Assembly (NCBI RefSeq): GCF_902499045.1
Contig: NZ_CABVPL010000037.1
Location: forward strand, 1 to 64,000
Source of the DNA: Burkholderia latens
GTDB taxonomy: Bacteria; Pseudomonadota; Gammaproteobacteria; Burkholderiales; Burkholderiaceae
DNA: 64,000 nt
Reading direction: 5' to 3'
Below, in pieces: positions 9,382-18,408 of this stretch (positions within the stretch are counted from its first letter, which is position 1; every line of letters starts with the position of its first letter). The notes below the pieces were generated by a model that saw only the letters and a program-made list of their open reading frames with translations, was not told the DNA's origin and made no database searches. Both the position numbers and the translations under genes were made by a program.

Positions 9382-10800
9382 GTGCGATACCTCGACCACT
9401 TCTACATCGACGGCCAATTCGTTCCCGCCACGCATCCGGCGCGGCGCGCCGTGATCAATCCGGCGACCCTGGCGCCCGTCGGCGAGATCGCGATGGGCAC
9501 GCGCGAGGACGTGAACGCCGCCGTCGCGGCGGCCAGACGCCGGTTCCCGTCATTCTCCACCTCGTCGGTCAGTACGCGACTCGCCATGCTCCGGCGTATC
9601 GAAACGCTGTTCATCGAGCGCAGCGAGGAGTTCGCGCGGCGCATGACGCTCGAAATGGGCACGCCGATCAGCTTCTCGCGGCAGGCGCAAGTGGCGGGCT
9701 CGCTGGCGCATATCCAGAACGGCATCGAGATCCTCGAGCGATTCGAGTTCGAAAAGACGCGCGGCAGGACCACCCTCGTAATGGAACCCGTGGGCGTGTG
9801 CGGCCTGATCACGCCGTGGAATTTCCCGATATTGCAGATCGTCACGAAGCTGATCCCGGCACTCGCGGTGGGCTGCACCGTCGTGCTCAAGCCCAGCGAA
9901 TACTCGCCGCTGAGCGCGCTCTACCTGGCCGAGCTGCTGCACGACGCCGACCTGCCCCCCGGCGCGTTCAACCTCGTCAACGGCGACGGCGCCACCGTCG
10001 GTGCCGCGATCGCCGAGCACCCGGATCTGGAAATGGTGTCCTTCACCGGCTCGACCCGTGCCGGCATCCAGGTGGCCCGGGCCGCGGCCGACACAGTGAA
10101 GCGCGTCCACCAGGAGCTGGGCGGCAACTCGGCCAACCTGATCCTGCCCGGTGCCGACATCGACACGGCGGTGGCCGCCGGCGTGCGCGCCGCGTATCGC
10201 AACGCCGGGCAGTCGTGCACGGCGCCGGGGCGCATGCTGATACACCGGCCGCAATACGAACAAGCGGTGGCGCGCGCCAAGGCTACCGCCGAAACGCTGC
10301 GTTGCGGCGACGTGTTCGACGAGGGCACCACGCTCGGGCCGGTGGTCAACCAGATCCAGTTCGAGCGGGCACGCGCGCTACTCGCGTCGGCCGAGCAGGA
10401 AGGCGCCATCGTCGTGACGGGCGGCCTCGGCCTGCCGGCCGGCGTCGACACCGGCTATTTCATCGCGCCGACGGTCGTGGCGCAGGTCACGCCGGACATG
10501 CGCATCGCCAGGGAAGAAATCTTCGCGCCGATCGTATCGCTGATCGCCTACGACACCGTCGACGAGGCGATCGAGATCGCCAACGATACCCCCTACGGGT
10601 TGGCCGCTTATGTGCAAGGCGATGCGACGGCGGCCTCGGAGGCTGCCGCGCGGCTGCGCGTGGGCCAGGTGGAAATCAACACGCCGCCCTGGGATTCGTG
10701 CGCCCCGTTCGGCGGCTTCAAGCAGTCCGGCAACGGCCGGGAATGCGGTGAAGCCGGGTTCGAGGCCTATCTCGAAGTGAAGGCCGTGATTCGGCCGTAG
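9382..10800 (+). CDS. NAD(P)-dependent aldehyde dehydrogenase
   Basis: A 472-residue ALDH-superfamily enzyme. PWNF (Asn about 147), VVLKPSE (Lys about 170), the general base Glu about 245 in QELGGNS and the nucleophile Cys about 279 in AGQSCTAP are all present. A TTG at 9358 is also in frame, but AAGGA at 9372-9376 directly precedes the GTG at 9382, which fits better. It has ordinary ALDH signatures, not those of CoA-acylating methylmalonate-semialdehyde dehydrogenase. It probably oxidises the aldehyde made by the GMC enzyme at 4430; betaine aldehyde or a C3 aldehyde would both suit the context. Confidence 0.9.
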   Translation: MRYLDHFYIDGQFVPATHPARRAVINPATLAPVGEIAMGTREDVNAAVAAARRRFPSFSTSSVSTRLAMLRRIETLFIERSEEFARRMTLEMGTPISFSRQAQVAGSLAHIQNGIEILERFEFEKTRGRTTLVMEPVGVCGLITPWNFPILQIVTKLIPALAVGCTVVLKPSEYSPLSALYLAELLHDADLPPGAFNLVNGDGATVGAAIAEHPDLEMVSFTGSTRAGIQVARAAADTVKRVHQELGGNSANLILPGADIDTAVAAGVRAAYRNAGQSCTAPGRMLIHRPQYEQAVARAKATAETLRCGDVFDEGTTLGPVVNQIQFERARALLASAEQEGAIVVTGGLGLPAGVDTGYFIAPTVVAQVTPDMRIAREEIFAPIVSLIAYDTVDEAIEIANDTPYGLAAYVQGDATAASEAAARLRVGQVEINTPPWDSCAPFGGFKQSGNGRECGEAGFEAYLEVKAVIRP

Positions 10801-10871
10801 CCGCGCGTCCCGTTACCCACCGGATACCGTCCGATCATGCCGCCCTGCTCCCGCTCGCACCGCAAGCGCCG

Positions 10872-11909
10872 GTGCCGGCCGACAAAACGCTGGCGAGGAT
10901 CGCCGGCGCCTCGCATTTCGTGTTTCTGCTGGTGCCGAATTTCAGCATGATCGCGTTCGTTAACGCGCTCGAAGTATTGCGGACCGCGAACCAGTTAAGC
11001 GGCAGGCCCCTGTACCGCTGGTCCCTGATCAGCGTGGACGGGCAGCCCGTACAGGCGAGCAACGGCCTGATGCTGTCAGCCGATGCGCCGGAAACGCCCG
11101 GCCCGGCCGATATCGTGTTCGTCTGCGCCGGCAACGAGGTGCAGCGCGCCACCACGCCGGCACATCTGCAACGGGTGCGCCAGTTCGCGCATGCCGGTGC
11201 GCTGCTCGGCAGTATCTGCACCGGCACGTACGTGCTGGCCAAGGCCGGCCTGCTGGCCGGCCACACCTGCGTGATCCACTGGGAATACCTGCACGCGCAA
11301 GCCGAAAGCTTCATCGACGTCACGTTCGAGCGCAGTATCTTCCGCATCGACCGCGATCGCATCACCTGCGCGGGCGGCGTGGCGCCGCTCGAGATGATGC
11401 TGTACGTCGTCGGCCTGTCGACGGGCGATGCGTTCGTGCAGCGCATCGCGAGCTATCTGGCGGTGGACCGGGTTCGGCATCCCGGCGCGCTGCAACCGGC
11501 CGCCGGCTACGGCTCCACCAGCCGGCTGCTCGCCGGCGTGCTTCAATTGATGGAAGCGCACATCGAGACGCCCCTATCGCTCGTGGCGTTGGCGCAGCGT
11601 GCCGGCGTGCGCGAGCGCAGGCTGCTGCGCCTGTTCAGGTCGGCGGTGGGGCAGCCGGTGATGCAGCACTATCGGCTGTTACGCCTGCGTCGGGCTCGCC
11701 AGTTCCTGCAGCAAAGCGCCATGTTGCTGACCGATATTGCGGTAGCGTGTGGATTCCAGTCGCTTTCGGCGTTCACTTCCGCCTACCGCAAGACCTTCGG
11801 CCTGACACCCGGCCAGGAGCGCCGACAGGCACAAATCCGCGCCTTCTGCGGCGACGCGCGCGAGCACGCTGCCGAGCGGCACGATACAGTCGTGCCAATG
11901 CGTCGCTAA
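10872..11909 (+). CDS. GlxA/GbdR-type AraC transcriptional regulator
   Basis: A 345-residue regulator with an N-terminal DJ-1/PfpI-like (class I glutamine amidotransferase fold) sensor at about 15-185, containing SICTGTYVLAKAGLLAG, and a C-terminal AraC double helix-turn-helix at about 220-320 (SLVALAQRAGVRERRLLRLF; LLTDIAVACGFQSLSAFTSAYRKTFG). This is the layout of GbdR and ArgR/CdhR, which sense betaine- or arginine-like compounds. The start is a GTG at 10872, as the ATG at 10837 is out of frame. It lies 71 bp after the aldehyde dehydrogenase and 27 bp before a LysR gene, so it probably governs the island. Confidence 0.87.
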   Translation: MPADKTLARIAGASHFVFLLVPNFSMIAFVNALEVLRTANQLSGRPLYRWSLISVDGQPVQASNGLMLSADAPETPGPADIVFVCAGNEVQRATTPAHLQRVRQFAHAGALLGSICTGTYVLAKAGLLAGHTCVIHWEYLHAQAESFIDVTFERSIFRIDRDRITCAGGVAPLEMMLYVVGLSTGDAFVQRIASYLAVDRVRHPGALQPAAGYGSTSRLLAGVLQLMEAHIETPLSLVALAQRAGVRERRLLRLFRSAVGQPVMQHYRLLRLRRARQFLQQSAMLLTDIAVACGFQSLSAFTSAYRKTFGLTPGQERRQAQIRAFCGDAREHAAERHDTVVPMRR

Positions 11910-11936
11910 GCCGCGTGTGGACAGGAGACCTGATAC

Positions 11937-12848
11937 ATGAGTTCATTGAAAGCGACGCTGCCGCCACCGAACAGCTTGATCGTGTTCGAGGCAGCCGGCC
12001 GTCATCTGAGTTTCTCGCGGGCGGCCGTCGAACTGAACGTGTCGCGCGTGGCGGTCAGCCAGCAGATCCAGGCGCTCGAGAATTTCCTCGGCGTGCAACT
12101 GTTCGACCGTGCCGACCGCACCATCCGGTTGACCGACAGCGGAGTGCGGTATCACACGGCCATCTCGTCCGCGCTGCGGCAGGTCGGGCAAGCCACCATC
12201 GAGATCAGTTCGCGGCCGGCGAACAACATCGTCACGATCAGCGCGACCGCCGGCTTCGTGACCTACTGGCTGCTGCCGAACTTCGGCAGTTTCCGCGCGC
12301 AATACCCCGACATCGAGCTGCGCTTCATTGTGTCGGACCTGCCGTATCTGGGCGAGAAGGACGTGGATCTCGCGGTGACCTACAGTTCCGCGCCGCCCGC
12401 CGAGGACTCGATCCTGCTGACCTCGCAGACCATCGCGCCCACCTGCTCGGCCACCTATCTGGTCGACCACGACACGCCGCTCGCTCCCGCCGACCTGCTC
12501 GGGCATCCGCTGATCCACCTCGAAGGGCCGTACGATCGCCTCACACGCTGGTCCACCTGGTTTACCAACCATGGCGTCAGCATGGACGGAACCAAGCCGA
12601 ACATCACCGTCAACACTTATACCAACCTGGTCCAGGCCGCGCTGGACGGGCAAGGCTTCGCGCTGATCGGACCGCCACTGATGAGCCGCTTTCTCGCCAG
12701 CCGGCTGCTCGTGCAGCCCATCCGGACCGATCCGGTGCGTTGCCACGGCTTCCATCTGACGGTTGCGCGCAACTCGTCCGGCACTCCGGCCACCGAGGCC
12801 GTGGTGTCGTGGGTCAAGGGCTCCTTTGTCCAGCAGATGGCCGCCTGA
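11937..12848 (+). CDS. LysR-family regulator (GcvA-like)
   Basis: A 303-residue LTTR. The N-terminal winged helix (PNSLIVFEAAGRHLSFSRAA, VSQQIQALENFLGVQLFDR) is followed by a periplasmic-binding-protein-like effector domain (WLLPNFGSFRAQYPDIELRF). Wording such as LIVFEAAGRHLSF resembles the GcvA and choline-sulfate regulator branch. It sits immediately upstream of the DddP-like gene in the same direction; LysR genes beside dddD (DddR) play that role in other DMSP clusters. A candidate binding element lies 39 bp after its stop at 12887-12908. Confidence 0.87.
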   Translation: MSSLKATLPPPNSLIVFEAAGRHLSFSRAAVELNVSRVAVSQQIQALENFLGVQLFDRADRTIRLTDSGVRYHTAISSALRQVGQATIEISSRPANNIVTISATAGFVTYWLLPNFGSFRAQYPDIELRFIVSDLPYLGEKDVDLAVTYSSAPPAEDSILLTSQTIAPTCSATYLVDHDTPLAPADLLGHPLIHLEGPYDRLTRWSTWFTNHGVSMDGTKPNITVNTYTNLVQAALDGQGFALIGPPLMSRFLASRLLVQPIRTDPVRCHGFHLTVARNSSGTPATEAVVSWVKGSFVQQMAA

Positions 12849-12886
12849 CGCGCCGGCCGCACACGTTCACTTTCCATTAACAGGCG

Positions 12887-12908
12887 GATATTTTTTCCTT
12901 GCGTTTAC
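12887..12908 (+). promoter_or_regulatory. 22-bp element upstream of the DddP-like gene
   Basis: Second copy of the block seen at 1745-1766 (begins GATATT, ends TGCGTTTAC; 19 of 22 identical, ungapped). It lies in the 245-bp space between the LysR stop and the DddP-like start and is a candidate operator coordinating this gene with the monooxygenase operon. Confidence 0.5.
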
Positions 12909-13093
12909 GCGGGGACGGGCCGCGAACGATACTGGTGCCACGGGGCCGGACGACGTTGGCCCGCCCCGACGAAGGGCGTCGCAAAACCGCGCTCCTATTT
13001 ATCTGTATCACTAATCAATTCAGATCGAAGTGACGCCACCGATTCCCGGTTTCGCGTCGTCGGTCCCCCTCCCCCTCACTGACAGGTAATCGA

Positions 13094-14408
13094 ATGAACC
13101 GCCGCTTCACTGATGACTCGGGTGCATCGAAGGCCGCCGCGAGCGAACGCTGCCAGTTCCGGCAGGACCCGCTCTCGCTAGGACATCGCGCCAGTTCCGT
13201 CGACGCCGGGCTGATCGAGGCGTTCGAGGCACTCGACCGCCCCGCGCTGCGCGCCTATCGACTCGAGCGATTGCGTGCGCAACTGAAGCGGCACGACTAC
13301 GCCGGGATGCTGCTGGCCGACCCGATCAACATCCGTTACGCAACCGACACCAACAGTCTCGGCGTCTGGGTGATGCACTCGCCGAGTCGTTACGTGTTCG
13401 TCGCCACGGACGGCCCCGTGATTCTGTTCGACTTCGCCACCAGCCGGCACAACAGCGAAGGTATCGAGACGATCGACGAGATCCGGCCGACCATCCCGTG
13501 GAACTTCTTTCTCGCCGGCCCGCGCGTGGACGAGAAAGCACGCGACTGGGCCCGTAGTACCGCGGACGTGGTGCGACAGCACGGCGCCGGCAACCGCCGG
13601 CTCGCGCTCGACAAGTGCGACCCATGGGGCGCGGAATGGCTGCGCGCGGAGGGCCTGTCCTTGCACGACGCGCAACCGTTAACCGAGATGGCACGCATGA
13701 TCAAGGGCCCTCAGGAAATCGAGCAACACCTCATTTCGATGGGCGTGTGTGACCTCGGCGTATCGAGGATGCGCGAGGCATTGCGCCCCGGCATCACCGA
13801 GAACCAGCTCTGGAGCGTGTTGCAGGACACCAATACCGCACACGGCGGCGAATGGAGCGAGGCGCGGCTGCTCAGCTCCGGGCCGCGCACCAACCCTTGG
13901 TTCCGCGATGCCACGAATCGCGAGATCCTCGCCGGCGATATCGTCGGCTTCGACACCGACATGGTCGGGCCGGGCGGGTATCTCTCCGATATTTCACGCA
14001 GCTTCGTGTGTCCCGGCAAGGCGCCTTCCGCCGCGCAACGTACGCTGTTCGGCCGTGCCCGCGATCAGATCGCGCAACAATTGCGCGCTGTTGCGTCCGG
14101 GCGTGACCTTTCGCGAGTTCGCCGAGAAAAGCTGGGCGGTACCGTCGCAGTACGTCCATAACCGCTACATGATGATGGTGCACGGCTGCGGGTTGGTGGA
14201 CGAGTTCCCGAGCGTGGCCTATGCGGTCGACTTCGAGGAATGGGGTTACGACGGGGTGTTCGAGGAGAACATGGTGGTCTCGGTCGAGAGCTTCATTGGC
14301 GAAAAGGACGGGATTGAGGGCGTCAAGCTCGAGGAGCAGGTACTGATTACGGCCGAGGGCGCGGTGCCGTTGTCGTCGGTACCGCTGTGCGATCTGCCGG
14401 ATATTTGA
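13094..14408 (+). pseudogene. dddP: DddP-like DMSP lyase of the M24 family, single frameshift
   Basis: The reading frame from the ATG at 13094 is broken between about 14080 and 14100 and resumes one base later; joined, it gives about 438 residues, close to DddP (about 446). DddP is an M24-peptidase-fold enzyme that cleaves dimethylsulfoniopropionate to dimethylsulfide and acrylate. In the joined numbering the metal ligands are Asp287 and Asp289 (FDTD), Asp299 (SDISR), His364 (MVHGCGLVDEFP), Glu399 and Glu414; Asp370 matches the catalytic Asp. These fall at a constant offset of 7-8 from Ruegeria DddP (D295, D297, D307, H371, D377, E406, E421, recalled from the literature). GGEWSEARLLSSGPRTNPWF is also a close match. 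The break lies in a GCGCGC tract and could be a 2-bp loss, a 1-bp gain or a sequencing error. Confidence 0.75.
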
Positions 14409-14446
14409 GCGAGAACGTCTGCATCGGACTGAATTAAGACGAGCAC

Positions 14447-14790
14447 ATGCGGAAAACCCGCAAGGAGATCACCGAATCGCCTGTGATCTTCACGCGCACC
14501 GCAGACTCCCAAGTTGCTCATGGCCGGGACATCTCGCGACCGGCGGAGTCCCGCCGGCTCGGCTACGAGCGCGAAATTGCGGTCATTATTGGCAAGGGCG
14601 GGCGCCGTATCTCCGAGGAGAATGCATGGGTCGGGCGTTCATTCGACGCCAAGATATTCCGCCCCGGTGCACACCGCTCTTGTCGACGACCTCCATGGGG
14701 TCGCGCAGCATAATCTGCCCTCGGTGGCCAACGCGCCGCCTGGTGACCGCTGCTACCGGCATCAACCAACTCCGGTGCAAGAAATTGGAT
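14447..14790 (+). pseudogene. Decayed fumarylacetoacetate-hydrolase-family gene fragment
   Basis: The first frame reads PVIFTRTADSQVAHGRDI, then YEREIAVIIGKGGRRISEENA, the classic N-terminal core of FAH-domain proteins (2-oxo acid hydratases and hydrolases), then ends early after SFDAKIF. A shifted frame continues with VHTALVDDLHGVAQHNL, matching the next family block (usually GP-LVTADE-...-N). Together they cover only part of a normal FAH domain, with at least one frameshift, so this is a remnant. It follows the DddP-like gene by 38 bp in the same direction and may be a former operon member. From here to 15071 nothing else was recognised. Confidence 0.6.
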
Positions 14791-15071
14791 TCCGCCGCAA
14801 ACTACAACGGCCAACGCTGCGTGGGTCGCGCTAGCCCAAAAGTCTGGTAGCAAGCAAAACCCCGCCGCCGCGGCATAGCCCTGCAAGTTCCGGTTCAGTC
14901 GTGCCGAAAAGCGGCTCACCGTCCTGAGCAAGGTAACGCTTTCGATCCGGTCTTGTTCGAAATCGCCCGTGTGAGCGCCCGCAGCGACCGACGCCATCGC
15001 ACGGCCATGGTCGATTTTCGGCGGATTCTCGCGTAGCGTTAGAATTTCGCCCCTTCTCATGGGAGACGACA

Positions 15072-15386
15072 ATGTCCTGGTTCGTTTATGAAGTGCCCGA
15101 ATACCACGAAGACGCCGCGCGCATCGAACCCTTCAGCGACCTGCGTAGTCGTGTGCTGAAACTGGGTGGGCCGGCCATGGCAGACGACCTGGAAAGCGTT
15201 CGCGAAAACGCTGCGGCGACGGCGGACACACCCGAGCGCCCGCTGCGTACCCCGGAAAATCCGCAGGTCTTTCCGATTCCTTACGCCGACTCCATGATCC
15301 TGGTCGGATTTATCTTCGATCTGAAACGCGAATTCCGGCAACTGGTCGTGTCGCCCGTCGAAATGCCCTGGTTGAAGGACGCGTAA
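15072..15386 (+). CDS. Conserved small protein of unknown function
   Basis: A 104-residue protein starting MSWFVYEVPEYHEDAARIEPF, with GGGAGACGAC just upstream of the ATG, so it is probably real. It has no signal peptide or membrane segment; the middle contains a hydrophobic stretch YADSMILVGFIFDL. I do not recognise the family. It lies at the junction between the catabolic island and the porin operon and is convergent with the latter. Confidence 0.6.
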   Translation: MSWFVYEVPEYHEDAARIEPFSDLRSRVLKLGGPAMADDLESVRENAAATADTPERPLRTPENPQVFPIPYADSMILVGFIFDLKREFRQLVVSPVEMPWLKDA

Positions 15387-15492
15387 CGCGTTGCACCGGC
15401 GCGATGTCATGCACGACGATCCGTTTACGGATCGTCGTGATGATGCCGTCCGGTTCGGCAAGGCGCGGCCTCACCGCACGGCATTCGCAATG

Positions 15493-16686
15493 CTAGAAAC
15501 GATGCCGCAGCCCCGCAAGCACCGCGATCTGGCTGCTGCGCCCCGCCCCGGCCGGTCCGAAGAAGTTGATCGCGACGGTGCTCGCATCGCCGGCCCGCCG
15601 CTGATAGACCATCGACATATGCAGATCGGTGCGCTTCGACAGCAGATACGTGATGCCCGCATCCACCTGATGCCATCTGGGCCGGTCGCCGGTCGCGAAC
15701 GCGGTCGCACCGCTGCCGGTATACCCATGGCCATCGGTGAAGATGTAGCCGACACCCGCAATCAGCACCGGTGTGAAGTTGTAGCGTCCGTTGATCTCGT
15801 AGTTGTCGACGCGCAGGCTTTGACCGCCGCGATAATCGAGCCGCGTGTCGGTGACGACCAGATTCACCGCTGCCGCGCCGAACGAATAGCCGGCGCCCAG
15901 TGCCGAAATGCGCTGGCGCTCGACGAAGCCCGCGTTATAGAAGATGCTCGTCGAACCGCTGTACTCGTCGCCGATCGCGCCGTTCGGATTATTTCCCGAC
16001 GACGCAATCCCCGCCGACGGATTGTTCAGCTGCAGGTAGCTTGCGACCACATGCAGCGGGCCGCGCAGGTAATCCAGGCCGAAGCCGTACGCGCGGTTGT
16101 TGCCGAAGCCCTGGCCGGCGCCGCCGCCCGCCTGGTTGCTGAACGCATAGAGCGCGCCGAGCTTCAGTCCCGCAAGCGGACTCGCTTCGTACTTGACGCT
16201 GTTGTTCAGCCGAAACGTCTGGAAGCTGTCGTCGACGTCGCCGATGTGCGCGCCGTAGATGCTGCCGAACTGAAGCCACGCCATCAACGGTGCGACGTAG
16301 TCGAACGTGTAGTCGTACTGGCGGCCGAGCGTCAGCTTGCCGTACTGCTTGCTCGACAAGCCGACGTACGCCTGCCGCCCGAACAGCCGGCCGCCCTGCG
16401 ACGACGTGCCGTTCAGTCCGCTGAAGCCCGCTTCGAGCTGGAACACCGCGGAAAGGCCGCCGCCGAGATCCTCGCGTCCGAGGAAGCCGACGCGGTCGCC
16501 GCTGCCCCAGCCCGTCGCCATCGACCAGCGCGAGGCGCCCTGCGCCCTGATCGACGACGCGACCGTATTCGTCCACGCGATGCCCGTATCGATGATGCCG
16601 TACAGCGTGACCGAGCTTTGCGCGTGGACCGAGAGCGGCGCCGCGAGGGCGCAAGCCGCCGCAGCAGTGCAGACTGCCGTTTTCAT
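15493..16686 (-). CDS. Gram-negative outer-membrane porin (OmpC/Omp32 type)
   Basis: A 397-residue betaproteobacterial porin. The signal peptide ends at SVHAQSS, followed by the diagnostic SVTLYGIIDTGI start, the FLGREDLGGGL and FGRQAYVGLSSKQYGKLTLGRQYD blocks, and a C-terminal phenylalanine (LRHRF) needed for barrel insertion. The start at 16686 is chosen from an upstream GGAGAAG; the longer frame lacks a signal. It is the last gene of the minus-strand organic-acid operon, 152 bp after a transporter, and probably admits the same substrate across the outer membrane. Confidence 0.93.
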   Translation of the reverse strand: MKTAVCTAAAACALAAPLSVHAQSSVTLYGIIDTGIAWTNTVASSIRAQGASRWSMATGWGSGDRVGFLGREDLGGGLSAVFQLEAGFSGLNGTSSQGGRLFGRQAYVGLSSKQYGKLTLGRQYDYTFDYVAPLMAWLQFGSIYGAHIGDVDDSFQTFRLNNSVKYEASPLAGLKLGALYAFSNQAGGGAGQGFGNNRAYGFGLDYLRGPLHVVASYLQLNNPSAGIASSGNNPNGAIGDEYSGSTSIFYNAGFVERQRISALGAGYSFGAAAVNLVVTDTRLDYRGGQSLRVDNYEINGRYNFTPVLIAGVGYIFTDGHGYTGSGATAFATGDRPRWHQVDAGITYLLSKRTDLHMSMVYQRRAGDASTVAINFFGPAGAGRSSQIAVLAGLRHRF

Positions 16687-16838
16687 TGTGCTTCTCCGGT
16701 TTCGAGGTAGTGAGGTGATGCGGATAGAACGCGGCGGGAACGAGCGCCGGGCGCGAACGCGCCGCATGCATCGCTCTCGCGATCATGCGCGACCGCGCGC
16801 AGCGGCGCGCCCGCCGGGCCCCGCCGCTGCGGCCGTTC

Positions 16839-18242
16839 CTAGCGCTCCGCAGCAGGCAGCGGCGCCTCCGCGCTTGCGGGATCGCACTCGGCGAGCCCGT
16901 CGTCGTGCGTGTCGCCCGGCCGGTACATGCGACCGAGCATGAACATCAGCACCGCGACGGTGACGACCGGCAGCGCCGCGACCTGGAACAGCTCGCGCAC
17001 CGGCACATGCGCGGCGAGCAGCATCCCGCCGATCATCGGGCCCGAGATCGAGCCGATCTTCGCGACGCCGATCGCGGTGCCGGTGCCTTTGGAGCGGAAG
17101 CTGGTCGGATAGACGATCGATGCGACGGCATTGAGGCCGGCCTGCGTGCCCGCGACGCAAAAGCCGACGCCGAACACCGCGGCCGTGAGCCAAGCGGAGC
17201 CGAGGTTCATGCCGAGCGCCGCGACGAGCGGAAAGCCGACGAGCGGCAGACAGGTGACGAGCCGCACGCCGTGGCGGTCGATGAAGCGCATCAGCACCAG
17301 GCCGCCGAGCGTGCCGCCGACCGAGAACAGCGTCGTCATCAGCGCGGCGCGGTGCGCGGCGACGCCGGTCGCCTCGATCAGCACCGGCAGCCAGTTCTGC
17401 AGGAAGAACAGCGCCATCGAATTCGCGACGTACGCGAGCCACAGCGCGGTCGTCACGTAGCGCAGGCGGCCGGCGAACAGCGTGCGCGGCGAGAACTTCG
17501 CGACGCGGCGCTCGTCGGTCACGACGAAGCGCGCATCCGGCGGCAACGCGAGTTCGGGCCGCACGCGCGCGGCGGTCGCTGCTATACCATCGCGGGGCCA
17601 GCCCTTCAGCACCTGATAGCGCAGCGACTCCGGCATCACGAACGACAGCGCGGCGGCCACCGCGAGCGGCGCGACCCCGCCGACCACGAATACCGCGGGC
17701 CAGCCAAAATGCGGCACGAGCCACACGGCAACGCCGCCGCCGAAACCCGCGCCGAGCGTATAGCCGGTAAACATCAGCGTGACCCAGGTGGCACGCAGCC
17801 GCTTCGGCGCGAATTCCGACACGAGCACGAACGCGTTCGGCACCGCGCCGCCGATGCCGATGCCGGCGGCGAAGCGCAGCCACAGCAGGTGATCGACGCT
17901 CGACGCGCACGCGGTCACGAGCGTGACGAGCCCGTACCAGAACGCACCGAGCAGGATCGCGCGCTTGCGCCCGATCCGGTCGCCGATATAGCCGAACAGG
18001 ATCGAGCCGATCATGATGCCGAAGATGTTCGCACCGAACACCGGGCCGAGCACGCTGCGCTCGATGTGCCATGCGCGAATCAGCGAAGGCGCGGCGAACG
18101 CCAGCGCACTCAGCTCGTAGCCGTCGGTCAGCATCACGAGCCATGTCGATGCGATCAGCAGGATCGCGAAGCGGCCGATTCTCTGTTCGTCGATCAGACG
18201 CGACACGTCCACCGTGCGCGCATCGGGCAAGGATTGAATCAT
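16839..18242 (-). CDS. MFS transporter, aromatic acid:H+ symporter (AAHS) family
   Basis: A 467-residue inner-membrane carrier with about 12 hydrophobic segments. MLTDGYELSALAFAAPSL in the first helix and the loop GYIGDRIGRKRAI (AAHS-type DRxGRK) are diagnostic; related members are PcaK and BenK. GGAGGAG directly precedes the ATG at 18242, which rejects a longer frame. It is a clear paralogue of the carrier at 22415-23797 in the same operon. It probably takes up the carboxylate degraded by the AcnX, dioxygenase and IlvD/Edd enzymes. Confidence 0.9.
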   Translation of the reverse strand: MIQSLPDARTVDVSRLIDEQRIGRFAILLIASTWLVMLTDGYELSALAFAAPSLIRAWHIERSVLGPVFGANIFGIMIGSILFGYIGDRIGRKRAILLGAFWYGLVTLVTACASSVDHLLWLRFAAGIGIGGAVPNAFVLVSEFAPKRLRATWVTLMFTGYTLGAGFGGGVAVWLVPHFGWPAVFVVGGVAPLAVAAALSFVMPESLRYQVLKGWPRDGIAATAARVRPELALPPDARFVVTDERRVAKFSPRTLFAGRLRYVTTALWLAYVANSMALFFLQNWLPVLIEATGVAAHRAALMTTLFSVGGTLGGLVLMRFIDRHGVRLVTCLPLVGFPLVAALGMNLGSAWLTAAVFGVGFCVAGTQAGLNAVASIVYPTSFRSKGTGTAIGVAKIGSISGPMIGGMLLAAHVPVRELFQVAALPVVTVAVLMFMLGRMYRPGDTHDDGLAECDPASAEAPLPAAER

Positions 18243-18408
18243 CGTCTCCTCCACAGGTTGCGCGTCCGCGGCCGGGCAAAATCCCGGCGCGTCGCGCGTT
18301 CCGTCGTTTCGTCTCTGGCCGGCGCGGCAGCGGGTGCTGGTCGCGAGCCTCCTCATGGAGCGCCCGATGCACCTCTTTAGTATCGCCGCGCCGCCGGCGG
18401 GTGTTGCG

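Noticed and set aside
14080-14100. Programmed ribosomal frameshift in the DddP-like gene
   Set aside because: No slippery heptamer or stimulatory structure was seen; DddP is normally one uninterrupted frame.
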